Source: Corynebacterium efficiens YS-314 (GTDB lineage: Bacteria > Actinomycetota > Actinomycetes > Mycobacteriales > Mycobacteriaceae). Taken from it: a DNA stretch of 64,000 nt. Position 1 is the first letter of the stretch. Each line of letters starts with the position of its first letter. The notes below the pieces were generated by a model. That model saw nothing but the letters and a program-made list of their open reading frames with translations, had not been told where the DNA came from and did no database searches. Below, piece by piece: positions 53,638 to 62,237 of this stretch. The position numbers were made by a program, and so were the translations under genes. The DNA lies in assembly GCF_000011305.1 (NCBI RefSeq), contig NC_004369.1, positions 124,001-188,000 of the forward strand, written 5' to 3'.

Positions 53638-55741
53638 CACGCGTCACCACGACGAACGGCCCGATCTGCTCCACCTCCCAGGGGGCACCCGCCCCCAGGA
53701 ACACCTCCGGGTTGAAGTACACCCCCCGGAAACGCACATTGGGATTGTTCGGGTAGATGTCCTCCGCGAGGTCGTATTTCCACCCACCGACACCACCCGG
53801 GGCGGTATCCCCGCCTCCTTCGGCATCCGCGTCCTCCGGCACCGTGCCCCGCATGATGAACACATCCGGGCCGGCCCATTCCACGGCATCGATGGCCGCG
53901 GCGAAATCAGCCGGGTCGGACAACTCATTCCAACTCTCCACCGCCCACTGCTCAATGGCCTCGTTACGTTTGCCGAACTCCCCGAGCGGATTGGCGTAGT
54001 GGGAGGTGAACGCCTGGAAACCCCGGTAGGGGTGATAGGACATGAAGTTCAGTTCATCGGTGAGCACGATCGTCTCCGAGGGGATGAAACCCTGATCCTG
54101 CAGGTGGCTGTCGATCTCCCGGTACCACCGCGCGGAATCCGGGGGGTAGAGATCGGCGCGTTCACCATAACCATCGGTGTCGGTGTAGGCCAGGTCGATG
54201 GCATGGGCGTTGCGCTCGGGGATGCTCTGCGCATATTGCAGTCCACCGGCCAGCACAACCGTGATGAGGATGGTGGTGACACCACGTGCCACCCGCGGGG
54301 TGATGCGTTCCGGGTAGAGCAGGTAGATGCCCGCCAGACGGAAATCCGCGATGCCGAGCACACCCGCGGTGGTCATCATCAACACCACCAGGGTGTCCAG
54401 GCGGAACCCGAGCAGGGTGTTGCCCAGCACGGTGAACAGCATGGAGGCCACGATCCACCCGTAGAGCACGATCAGGGAGATCCACATCGCCCGCACCACC
54501 GGATCCCGGCCCCGGACCACGAGGAAGATCAGGCCGATCAGGCTGAGCAGACCGAGCGTGCTCGACGCGAGGATCGGCAGCGGAATCAGGGTGCCGTCAT
54601 AGGGCAGGTAGTGCATGGCGGTATCCCCGCTCTGCTCCGCGCCCTGCAGGCTGGCGAGCAGGAACGGTCCCCAGGTGATCAGGGCGATGCCTATCGACGA
54701 AAAACCCAGCACCGCCAACCACACCAGTGGCTTCCACTCCCGGCGCATCACCACGACGGTCACCGCCGTGACCACCACCACCGACAGTGCGATGACAGCG
54801 GTGAACAGGGTGTAGAACGTGGCGGAGAACCCGAGGAAGAGGATCCCGCCGATCAGTGCGAACCAGTCACCCCGCAGGATGCGCGGGGTCAGCGCGACCA
54901 GGGCCGGCATACCCAGGGCCACCAGGGCGGCATAGGGTTCATCGGGGCTCATCACCAGAACCACACAGGTGGACACCAGGGCGATGCCCGTGGCCACCGG
55001 CAGGGAACCCACGAGCCGCTGCCATACGGGCACCAGGACGGCACCCCCCACCGCCAGTGAGATGATCGCCCACGGCTGGAACACCTCCCACCCGGGCATG
55101 TCCAGCAGGTTGGCCAGACGGCCACCGAACCAGAACCACAGGGGCGGATAGTAGGTGGGCATATCCGCGTAGTTCATGTCGCTGATGGCGATGTCATCGG
55201 CCAGGCGGGTCAGGTACTGGGTCCGGAAACCCTGGTCCACGCTGATGCCGTCGAGGTGCAGGCGGGTGGCGGACAACGGAATCGCCAGTACCGCCACCAC
55301 GAGGGCGGCGGGGCTGAGGTAGGCCACTGCGTGGGTGAGGAACTCCCGCCAGGCCGGTCGTGTGATCTCCAGTTGGGTCCCGTTGTTCCACCTCGGGTCG
55401 GCCTTGTGCTCATCGTGGATCCACCACCACATGAGCAGACCCACCACCACCAGGACGAGCACGATGCCGGCGGAGGCCAGTGCCCGGGTGACCATTGAGG
55501 CACCGAAGGCCGGGAGGCTGGTCTGGCGGAGCACCAGCCACGCGACAAGGGTGAGCGCGAAGGCGCCCACAGCTGCCAGGATGATCGCCAGGATGGTTCT
55601 GCCCCGGGTCATCTGATCCGGGGAGAAGACATTTACCTCCACGGCTGTGTCATCGTGTCCACCCGGGGTGGGCAGCAGCTGGGTCCCCGTCGTTCCCGTG
55701 GTGCTGTGTGGCTCTCCGTGAGGTTCGGAGGAATTCATCAT
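53630..55741 (-). CDS. aftA: galactan 5-O-arabinofuranosyltransferase AftA
   Basis: 703 residues. It primes arabinan by transferring the first arabinofuranose residues to galactan. A cytoplasmic N-terminus of about 50 residues is followed by ten or eleven membrane helices and a periplasmic C-terminal domain (about 500-700). NYADMPTYYPPLWFWFGGRLANLL (around 197-220) is the conserved periplasmic loop of AftA. It overlaps emb by eight bases. Two adjacent ATGs (55741, 55738) are equally possible starts. Confidence 0.9.
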   Translation of the reverse strand: MMNSSEPHGEPHSTTGTTGTQLLPTPGGHDDTAVEVNVFSPDQMTRGRTILAIILAAVGAFALTLVAWLVLRQTSLPAFGASMVTRALASAGIVLVLVVVGLLMWWWIHDEHKADPRWNNGTQLEITRPAWREFLTHAVAYLSPAALVVAVLAIPLSATRLHLDGISVDQGFRTQYLTRLADDIAISDMNYADMPTYYPPLWFWFGGRLANLLDMPGWEVFQPWAIISLAVGGAVLVPVWQRLVGSLPVATGIALVSTCVVLVMSPDEPYAALVALGMPALVALTPRILRGDWFALIGGILFLGFSATFYTLFTAVIALSVVVVTAVTVVVMRREWKPLVWLAVLGFSSIGIALITWGPFLLASLQGAEQSGDTAMHYLPYDGTLIPLPILASSTLGLLSLIGLIFLVVRGRDPVVRAMWISLIVLYGWIVASMLFTVLGNTLLGFRLDTLVVLMMTTAGVLGIADFRLAGIYLLYPERITPRVARGVTTILITVVLAGGLQYAQSIPERNAHAIDLAYTDTDGYGERADLYPPDSARWYREIDSHLQDQGFIPSETIVLTDELNFMSYHPYRGFQAFTSHYANPLGEFGKRNEAIEQWAVESWNELSDPADFAAAIDAVEWAGPDVFIMRGTVPEDADAEGGGDTAPGGVGGWKYDLAEDIYPNNPNVRFRGVYFNPEVFLGAGAPWEVEQIGPFVVVTRDE

Positions 55742-55795
55742 GCCTAGCAGTTTGTCACATCAGCCCCCAGAAGTGGGGGATGAACCCGGTCAGCA

Positions 55796-55832
55796 CGAAA
55801 CCCGTTGATCAGGGTGTGAGCAACGGGTTTCG
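55796..55832 (-). terminator. 12-bp perfect hairpin between dprE2 and aftA
   Basis: CGAAACCCGTTG / CAACGGGTTTCG with a 13-base loop lies 34 bases after the dprE2 stop and 55 bases before the aftA start. It is not followed by a T tract. It may attenuate or partly end transcription between the two gene pairs. Confidence 0.55.
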
Positions 55833-55866
55833 GTGGGTGGTGCCTATCGACGCCTGGTGGCTCCGA

Positions 55867-56628
55867 TCAGAACGGCAGCTTGCGGAAAATCGCCCGCGGG
55901 ATGAACTGGAAGGCCAGGGAGACGTACTGGAACATGGGGTGGACGTAGATGATGTCCTTCTTGTTCACCACGGCGTCGTAGACGGCGTCGGCGACATCCT
56001 CACGGTTGACGGTGAAGGGTGCCTCACCGGCGTCGGCGCTCATCTTGGTGCGGACCTGTCCGGCGCGCACGACCACGACGTTGGCACCGGAGCCACGCAG
56101 GGCCTCGCCGAGCTGGGTGTAGAAACCGTCGAAACCGGCCTTGGCGGAACCGTAGACGAAGTTGGACCGGCGCACGCGCTGACCGGCCACCGAGGACATG
56201 GCCACGATGGTGCCGTGACCCTGCGCCTCGAATTTACGGCCCAGGAGCACACCCACGGACACACCGGCGGTGTAGTTCACGGAGACAGCGCTCACGGCCT
56301 CGGCCTGGTCACGCCACTGGACCTCATTGTCACCGAGGACACCGAAGGCGACCACAGCCACATCCACATCGCCCTCGGCGAAGGCCTCGTCGATGGCGGC
56401 GGGGTGGGAGTCGGTATCCAGGGCGTCGAAGTCGACGACACGCACGGAATCAGCGCCGGCGGCCTTGATCTTCGCCACGGCGGCGTCGATACGCGGGGAG
56501 TCCTTCCGCGCGGCCAGGGTGACGTGGGAGCCTCCCTGCTGGAGGAAACGTTCCACGATGGCGATTCCGATCTCGGAGGTTCCTCCGAGCAGGAGGATGT
56601 TCTGGGCTTTGCCCACAGCGTTCAGCAT
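55867..56628 (-). CDS. dprE2: decaprenylphosphoryl-2-keto-ribose reductase DprE2
   Basis: 253 residues of the short-chain dehydrogenase family: nucleotide motif GGTSEIG (15-21), Ser145-Ser146 (AMSSVAG), Tyr159 and Lys163 (YGSAK). It reduces the keto intermediate from DprE1 to decaprenylphosphoryl-arabinose, the donor for AftA and Emb. It lies 20 bases downstream of dprE1. The C-terminal Phe/Ile-rich stretch FQFIPRAIFRKLPF would touch the membrane. Confidence 0.95.
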   Translation of the reverse strand: MLNAVGKAQNILLLGGTSEIGIAIVERFLQQGGSHVTLAARKDSPRIDAAVAKIKAAGADSVRVVDFDALDTDSHPAAIDEAFAEGDVDVAVVAFGVLGDNEVQWRDQAEAVSAVSVNYTAGVSVGVLLGRKFEAQGHGTIVAMSSVAGQRVRRSNFVYGSAKAGFDGFYTQLGEALRGSGANVVVVRAGQVRTKMSADAGEAPFTVNREDVADAVYDAVVNKKDIIYVHPMFQYVSLAFQFIPRAIFRKLPF

Positions 56629-56648
56629 TTGGGTGTGTTCCTTAAAAA

Positions 56649-58115
56649 CTAGTGCAGCTCAAGACGGCGGGACATGTCGGAGGCGAAGACACCGGTGGGG
56701 TCGATCTCGTTGCGGGTCTTCAGCCAGCCCTCCATGCCCGGGTACATGGAGTGGAACTTCTCGGCGCTGGTGCGGGATTCCTTGGCCAGGTAGAGCCGAC
56801 CACCGAATTCCATGACACGCTCATCCAGCTCATCGAGGAAGGCACCCAGGCCCCGACGGATCGGGAAGTCCACGCAGACGTTCCAACCCGGCATCGGGTA
56901 GGACAGCGGTGCACGGTTGCCCGGTCCGAACAGCTTGAACACGTTCAGCGCGGAGTAGTGACCGGACTTCTGCATGTCGCGGATGATGTCCTTGAAAGGT
57001 TCGACGGCATCCATCGGCACCACGAACTGGTACTGCAGGAAACCCTTGGAACCGTAGCCGCGGTTCCACTCGCCGATGAGATCCAGCGGCTGGTAGAACT
57101 GCGTGAGGTTCTTCACCTGGTTCCGGGCAGGTGCGCCCATGGCGTAGTAGGCCTCACCGATGGCCATCAGGGAGTACTTGTTGATGGTGAAGGACGGGAA
57201 GATGTCCGGGACGGTCAACAGCTGTGGGGCGTTGAACTTCAACGGGTCCTTCGCCAGCTTGGGGGAGAGCTCCTCCAGCTGTGCGAGGGTGGCCAGGGAA
57301 CCACGGGAGATGGTGGAACGACCCAGCTTCGGCTCGGGGGAGATCACATCGAACCATGCGGAGGAGTACGTGTAGTTGTGCTCGGAACCGTCGGAGTGGA
57401 ATTCCACGGTCTCATCCAGGTTGTCGGTGCGATCCGTGTCGGCGATGAAGTACGCGGTTTCCGTCTTGGTCATGCGGATGCGGGCGCGGACGATGATGCC
57501 GGTCAGGCCCATGCCGCCCACGGTCGCCCAGAACAGGGTGCCGTCCGGGTCCTCGGCGGTGCCCTCCGGTTCCAGGTGCAGGATGCGGCCATCGGCAACC
57601 AGCAGTTCCATGGAGACCACATGATCACCGAAGGAACCGGCGGAGTGGTGGTTCTTGCCGTGGATGTCCGGTCCGATGGCACCACCGATGGTGACCTGGC
57701 GGGTACCGGGGAGCACCGGGATCCACAGCCCATAGGGCAGGGCCGCCTTCATCAGCTGATCCAGGGTCACGCCACCATCGACATCGACGATGGCGGACTC
57801 CGGATCAATGGAGTGGATCTTGTTCAGCGGCTGCATGTCGATGACAAGACCGCCGGCGTTCTGCGCCGGGTCACCGTAGGAACGGCCCATGCCGCGGGCG
57901 ATGACGCCGCGCCTGAGGTAGGCGGGTTTGGAATCGTTCTGCTCGGCCACCCGGCGCACGGCATCGACGATCACGTCGAGGTCCGGGGTGGTCAGGACTT
58001 CAGCGGTGGTGGGTGCGGTGCGTCCCCACCCCGTCAGGGTACGAGCTTCTAGTGGAAGGGCCCCGGAGGCACCGGCCGAAGTACCGGTGCTGGACATGCC
58101 GTTAGAACTGTTCAT
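56649..58115 (-). CDS. dprE1: decaprenylphosphoryl-ribose 2'-oxidase DprE1
   Basis: 488 residues, a FAD-linked oxidase of the VAO/PCMH type. FAD-binding features are [13 protein letters not shown] (74-86) and the [13 protein letters not shown] block (151-163). Cys414 in NVCVDFPI corresponds to the M. tuberculosis Cys387 targeted by benzothiazinones. It oxidises decaprenylphosphoryl-ribose at C2'. The ATG at 58115 is the first of the frame; a TAACCT box lies nine bases ahead. dprE2 follows after 20 bases. Confidence 0.95.
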   Translation of the reverse strand: MNSSNGMSSTGTSAGASGALPLEARTLTGWGRTAPTTAEVLTTPDLDVIVDAVRRVAEQNDSKPAYLRRGVIARGMGRSYGDPAQNAGGLVIDMQPLNKIHSIDPESAIVDVDGGVTLDQLMKAALPYGLWIPVLPGTRQVTIGGAIGPDIHGKNHHSAGSFGDHVVSMELLVADGRILHLEPEGTAEDPDGTLFWATVGGMGLTGIIVRARIRMTKTETAYFIADTDRTDNLDETVEFHSDGSEHNYTYSSAWFDVISPEPKLGRSTISRGSLATLAQLEELSPKLAKDPLKFNAPQLLTVPDIFPSFTINKYSLMAIGEAYYAMGAPARNQVKNLTQFYQPLDLIGEWNRGYGSKGFLQYQFVVPMDAVEPFKDIIRDMQKSGHYSALNVFKLFGPGNRAPLSYPMPGWNVCVDFPIRRGLGAFLDELDERVMEFGGRLYLAKESRTSAEKFHSMYPGMEGWLKTRNEIDPTGVFASDMSRRLELH

Positions 58116-58186
58116 CGGGTACCAAGGTTACCCCCCCTTCAAACCGGATGACCGTTCCCATGACGGATTCGTGACGGGTATTACCG

Positions 58187-58209
58187 AAAAACCCAGGAGG
58201 GGCGGGTTT
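58187..58209 (-). terminator. intrinsic terminator of the osmoprotectant ABC operon
   Basis: On the minus strand AAACCC pairs with GGGTTT around a 9-base loop and runs into TTTTT, 23 bases after the binding-protein stop. It separates the ABC operon from dprE1. Confidence 0.75.
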
Positions 58210-58232
58210 GTCACACCGCCCCGCGCCCGTCC

Positions 58233-59144
58233 CTAGATCAGGCCCTTGTCCTCCAACCACTGGGTGGCGATGGTGGCCGCCGGCGCCTGATCGTTGACAC
58301 TCTGGGAGTTCAGGGCCAGCAGCTCCTCGGAGGTCAGCGCTGCACTGATCTCATTGATGATGTCCTGTGCCTGCTCATCGAGTGCGTCGCTGGCCACCGG
58401 CACCACCTGGGAGGCCAGGAACATGCCATCCGGGTCTTCCAGAACCACCAGGTCATTGTCGGCGATGGAGGGGTCGGCGGTGTAGACGATGGCGAACTGG
58501 ACATCGCCATCGCGCAGGGCCTTGATGGTCAGGGGGCCACCGCCATCCTCGATCGGGGTGAAACCGGCCTCGATGCCGTAGTTCTCCCGCAGGCCGATGG
58601 GGCCGTTGGGGCGGGTCTCCGCCTCGGAGTTGGCCCCCAGCACCAGCGGGCCCGGGATGTTCGCCAGGTCTGGGATGCTGCTGAGATCATACTGCTCGGA
58701 GAGTTCGCGGGTGACCACATAGGCATCCTGGTCGGTGGCGGGTGCCGCGTCGAGGATGGTGAGGCTGTCGGGGGCGGCGTCGACAAGCTCGCTGTAGACC
58801 TCGTCCGGCAGGCGCGCGTCGGTGTCCGGCTCCCAGTACTGCAGCAGCGGCCCGGTGTATTCGGGGAAGAGATCCACCGACCCGTTTTCCACCTCACCCA
58901 TGTACACCTCGCGCTGACCGATGCGGAAATCGCGCTGCACGTCATAGTCGGCGGCTTCCAGCGCCTGGGCGTAGAGCTCGGCGATGATCTCACTGGAGTA
59001 GTAGTCCTGGGATCCGACCACGATGGTCTCCGACGCCGTGTCCGTGCCGGTCGCGGTCTCCTCGAGGGTGTCGGAGGATCCGCAGCCCACGAGCAGGGCG
59101 CTGGCGATCACGGCGGTGATTCCGGTGCGTAACAGTGTCTTCAT
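58233..59144 (-). CDS. osmoprotectant (glycine betaine/choline)-type ABC transporter, lipoprotein binding protein
   Basis: 303 residues. A lipoprotein signal ends LLVGC, lipidated Cys21. The mature part is an OpuAC/OpuBC-type binding domain (IVVGSQDYYSSEIIAELYAQALEA, then YMGEVENGSVDLFPEYTG and IGLRENYG). Trp and Tyr residues around FPEYTGPLLQYW would form the cation box for quaternary amines. It lies 27 bases after the permease gene and is the last gene of the operon before a terminator. Confidence 0.88.
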   Translation of the reverse strand: MKTLLRTGITAVIASALLVGCGSSDTLEETATGTDTASETIVVGSQDYYSSEIIAELYAQALEAADYDVQRDFRIGQREVYMGEVENGSVDLFPEYTGPLLQYWEPDTDARLPDEVYSELVDAAPDSLTILDAAPATDQDAYVVTRELSEQYDLSSIPDLANIPGPLVLGANSEAETRPNGPIGLRENYGIEAGFTPIEDGGGPLTIKALRDGDVQFAIVYTADPSIADNDLVVLEDPDGMFLASQVVPVASDALDEQAQDIINEISAALTSEELLALNSQSVNDQAPAATIATQWLEDKGLI

Positions 59145-59171
59145 GACTGGCCTTTCAGTAGTAACCCGCTA

Positions 59172-59840
59172 TCAGGTCGTCGTTTGTAGAAAATGGGATC
59201 TCCGCACGCGGAGGGCGAACGAGAATACAGCTTCCAACACGAGCGCCAGGGCGATCACCAGCAGCGAACCCCCGATCATCTCCCCATAATCCCTGGTTTT
59301 CAGACCCGAGAAAATGAAGCGGCCGAGCCCGGCATCAGCGGTGTACGCAGCCAGCGTAGCGGTGGCCACCACCTGCACCACCGCGGACCGCACCCCACCC
59401 ATGATCAGTGGGAACGCCAGGGGCACCTCCACCGAGAAGATGATCTGACGTTTCGACATCCCGATCGCCCGGGCTGCCTTCACGGTGGCCGCCTCCACGC
59501 TCGTCACCCCAGAATAGGCCCCGGCGAGCAGCGGCGGGGCCGCAAGCACGATCAATGCGAGCACGGGGGCGGTCACCCCGATGCCGATCCACAACCCCAG
59601 GAGGGTGAGTAGACCGAGCGTGGGGATGGCGCGACCGGCCCCGAGCACCGCTGACACCACATTCCCGCCCACCCGGTGATGGCCGATGAGCACCGCGAGC
59701 GGGATGGCGATGGCCGCGGCGATCCCCACCACGATGAGGGTGACCACGAGGTGTTCCACCAGGCGCTGCGGGATGGACCCGGCGCCGGACCATTCGCCCG
59801 GATCGGTCAGCCAGACAAGGGTGGCGGCCAACAGGTCCAT
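59172..59840 (-). CDS. osmoprotectant-type ABC transporter permease
   Basis: 222 residues with five or six membrane helices. The coupling loop EAATVKAARAIGMSKRQIIFSVEVPLAFPLIMGG (about 105-150) is the EAA motif of OpuC-type permeases. Its ATG overlaps the stop of the upstream permease gene by one base (TGATG type). It pairs with that permease to form the channel. Confidence 0.88.
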   Translation of the reverse strand: MDLLAATLVWLTDPGEWSGAGSIPQRLVEHLVVTLIVVGIAAAIAIPLAVLIGHHRVGGNVVSAVLGAGRAIPTLGLLTLLGLWIGIGVTAPVLALIVLAAPPLLAGAYSGVTSVEAATVKAARAIGMSKRQIIFSVEVPLAFPLIMGGVRSAVVQVVATATLAAYTADAGLGRFIFSGLKTRDYGEMIGGSLLVIALALVLEAVFSFALRVRRSHFLQTTT

Positions 59841-60538
59841 CAGTCAACCTCCACCGGTCGGGGAGCGCGGGCTGGTCGGGGAGCGCGGGCTGCTTTCTGG
59901 GTTGTCTTCCGGGTGGTTGACCACGGCAGCAGCAGACGCTGCGCCAGCACACAACATGCATCCAGGATCAGGGCCAGGGCGATGGTGAGCACCACCCCGG
60001 TGACCACCTCCGCGATGATCCCGCGCTGGAAACCGTCGGTGAACAGGGTGCCCAGGCTCTGGATACCCACCACCGAACCCACCGTGACCAGGCTGACGGT
60101 GCTGACCACCACCACCCGCAGTCCTGCGATGATCACCGGCAGCGCCAGCGGGAACTCCACGGACCAGAAGCGACGCGCGGAGGAGTAGCCGACGGCGGTG
60201 GCGGCCTTGCGCACATGCAGCGGCACGGAGGAGAAACCATCGGCCACCGTGCGGGTGAGGATCGCCACCCCGTAGAGGGTCAGCACGGCAACCATGGTCA
60301 CCGGTGAGCGCAGACCGGTACCGAACAGCACCGGGACCAGCACGAACAGCGGTAGGGAGGGGATGGCGTAGAGCACACCCACCAGGGGCAGCAGCGCACC
60401 ACCGATGCGCCACCGGTGCGCGGTCCAACCCAGCGGGATCGCGATGGCCAGGCTGAGCAGCACCGCCGGCAGCGTCAGCCACAGGTGGATCCAGGTCAGT
60501 TCGAGGACCCACGGGTAGTTCTGCGACAACCAGTTCAC
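59840..60538 (-). CDS. osmoprotectant-type ABC transporter permease
   Basis: 232 residues, homologous to the next permease: helices flank the EAA-type loop VRKAATAVGYSSARRFWSVEFPLALPVIIAGL (about 127-158). The N-terminus MNWLSQNYPWVLELTWIHLWLT is typical for OpuCB/OpuCD. A basic, Pro/Arg-rich tail (APRPARAPRP) ends the protein. It overlaps the ATPase gene by four bases (ATGA). Confidence 0.88.
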   Translation of the reverse strand: MNWLSQNYPWVLELTWIHLWLTLPAVLLSLAIAIPLGWTAHRWRIGGALLPLVGVLYAIPSLPLFVLVPVLFGTGLRSPVTMVAVLTLYGVAILTRTVADGFSSVPLHVRKAATAVGYSSARRFWSVEFPLALPVIIAGLRVVVVSTVSLVTVGSVVGIQSLGTLFTDGFQRGIIAEVVTGVVLTIALALILDACCVLAQRLLLPWSTTRKTTQKAARAPRPARAPRPVEVD

Positions 60539-61356
60539 TGCTCCAACGCCCCCAGGATTCTCCCGGTGCCGTCCACGATGAGCCTGTCGGTGCCCTCCCC
60601 GATCACCCGCAGGGCGCGGGAACCGGAGCGCAGGCCGATGAAATCCGCCACGAAATCATCAACCGGATCGGTGATCAGCTCCGCCGGGGTGGCCTCCTGG
60701 GCGATCACCCCGCCGGGACGCAGGACCACCACCTTGTCGGCCAGGCTGAAGGCCTCATCGATGTCGTGGGTGACAAAGAGAATGGTCTTGCCCAGCTCCC
60801 GCTGCAGGCGTTTGACCTCATTCTGCAGGTCGAGGCGCACGATCGGGTCGACGGCACCGAAGGGTTCATCCATGAGCAGGATGTCGGATTCACCGGCCAG
60901 CGCCCGGGCCACACCCACGCGCTGTTGCTGCCCACCGGAGAGCTGGGCGGGGTAGCGGCGCGCCACCGCCGGGTCCAGACCGACCACCTCGATGAACTCC
61001 ATGGCCTTCTGACGCGCCGCACCCCGGGATTCCCCCTTGAGCAGCGGCACGGTCGCGACATTGTCCACCACGGTGCGGTGGGGCAGCAGACCACCGGACT
61101 GCAGGACGTAGCCGATGGACCGACGCAGGCGGACGGGATCGGTATCGGCGACATCCGCACCGTTGATGAGGACCCGGCCCGAGGTGGGGTCGGTCATCCG
61201 GTTGACCAGGCTGAGCAGGGTGGATTTACCGGAACCGCTGGATCCGACCAGCACCACGGTGGAATTCTCCTCCACGGTGAAGGAGACATTATCCACGGCG
61301 ACGGACACCCCCGAACCATCGGGATAGTGCTTGGATACCGTGTCGAAGGTGATCAT
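60535..61356 (-). CDS. osmoprotectant-type ABC transporter ATP-binding protein
   Basis: 273 residues. Walker A GSSGSGKST (38-46), signature LSGGQQQRVG, Walker B ILLMDEPFGA and the H-loop VTHDIDEAF are all present. It is short for an OpuA-type ATPase: no CBS-domain pair follows the ATPase core, only about 30 extra residues. ATG 61356 is preferred over TTG 61365 because GGAAGG is ten bases ahead of the ATG but one base from the TTG. It heads the four-gene operon ATPase-permease-permease-binding protein. Confidence 0.9.
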   Translation of the reverse strand: MITFDTVSKHYPDGSGVSVAVDNVSFTVEENSTVVLVGSSGSGKSTLLSLVNRMTDPTSGRVLINGADVADTDPVRLRRSIGYVLQSGGLLPHRTVVDNVATVPLLKGESRGAARQKAMEFIEVVGLDPAVARRYPAQLSGGQQQRVGVARALAGESDILLMDEPFGAVDPIVRLDLQNEVKRLQRELGKTILFVTHDIDEAFSLADKVVVLRPGGVIAQEATPAELITDPVDDFVADFIGLRSGSRALRVIGEGTDRLIVDGTGRILGALEQ

Positions 61357-61424
61357 CTCGCGCAAGCCTTCCAGGTGGGGGACCGGTGGACCGGGGACCG
61401 GAGCTGTTCTAGAGGGAGCCGTTG

Positions 61425-61652
61425 TTAGAGATCCATGATCTCACGGATCTCCGCGGGCAGTTCCTCCTGTGAGGTGATGGTGGGCCCGTCGTAGAGGCGC
61501 AGCAGCTCATACACCCGGGAACGGTCCACGCTGTCGAGCAGTGGGAGCTCCTGGGCGATCAGGCGGGTCATGAAATCATCGAGGGGCAGGTGGGTGCGTT
61601 CCGCCGCGATGTGGACGGGTGCTTCCTGCTTCTTCTTGAAAATGCCGAACAT
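61425..61652 (-). CDS. small protein of unknown function
   Basis: 75 residues starting at MFGIFKKKQEAPVH. It is acidic after a basic N-terminus and helical (DDFMTRLIAQELPLLDSVDRSRVYELLRLYD), without membrane segments. I do not recognise it. It is divergent from the gene at 61676 with 23 bases between the two start codons, so their promoters must overlap. Confidence 0.6.
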   Translation of the reverse strand: MFGIFKKKQEAPVHIAAERTHLPLDDFMTRLIAQELPLLDSVDRSRVYELLRLYDGPTITSQEELPAEIREIMDL

Positions 61653-61675
61653 GGTGTCAACGGTACTCTGGTGGC

Positions 61676-62167
61676 ATGGATTCCAGCACCACGGACACCA
61701 CCTCTGCACGTCTTCAGGCCGCCGCCGGATCGCTCCTCGTGGGCACCGGGGTCGCGCTCACCGACTACCTCGACAGTCCCCGCCGTCGCGCGCTGGCCTA
61801 TGCGGGGCTCATGACCGCCGGGGCCGGGGTGGTCGGGATGATCCCCCGGGCCGATGGCGGCCGGTACCTCTTCCCCGATGATCCCACCCTGCTCAATGAT
61901 CAGCTGCGTCACCAGCTCGGGGATCTGGGCATCACCCCGGGGCCCGCCTCGGATCGTTCCGGGGCCCGCGGACCGCTGACAACCTGGTTGTATGTGGGTT
62001 TGTTCGTGCTGTTTCTCGCGGTCCTCATCCGTCTGGACATGGTGCTGACCAAGCGTCTGGCACGCTTCCTCAGCCGGCGCGGGATCACCCGGCCGTACAC
62101 GGTGATCGGCGTGTTCTACGCGGCGGCGGTCTATGCCACCTATGAAGTGGATATGCGGACGAAATAG
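61676..62167 (+). CDS. small membrane protein of unknown function
   Basis: 163 residues with hydrophobic segments at about 15-30, 40-57, 103-122 and 140-157. TACTCT (61664-61669) ends six bases before ATG 61676, a leaderless start. A one-off variant of the GCTTNWCGACG word begins 2 bases after the stop. No family recognised. Confidence 0.65.
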   Translation: MDSSTTDTTSARLQAAAGSLLVGTGVALTDYLDSPRRRALAYAGLMTAGAGVVGMIPRADGGRYLFPDDPTLLNDQLRHQLGDLGITPGPASDRSGARGPLTTWLYVGLFVLFLAVLIRLDMVLTKRLARFLSRRGITRPYTVIGVFYAAAVYATYEVDMRTK

Positions 62168-62237
62168 GGCGTCGTCAAGCGCCGTTGGTGAGGTCCGGCC
62201 CTGAAAAGCCCCCGTGGACATGACTACGCTGGGGCAC

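Noticed and set aside
56652..58052. 466-codon plus-strand frame opposite dprE1
   Set aside because: Antisense shadow; dprE1 motifs on the minus strand are unambiguous.
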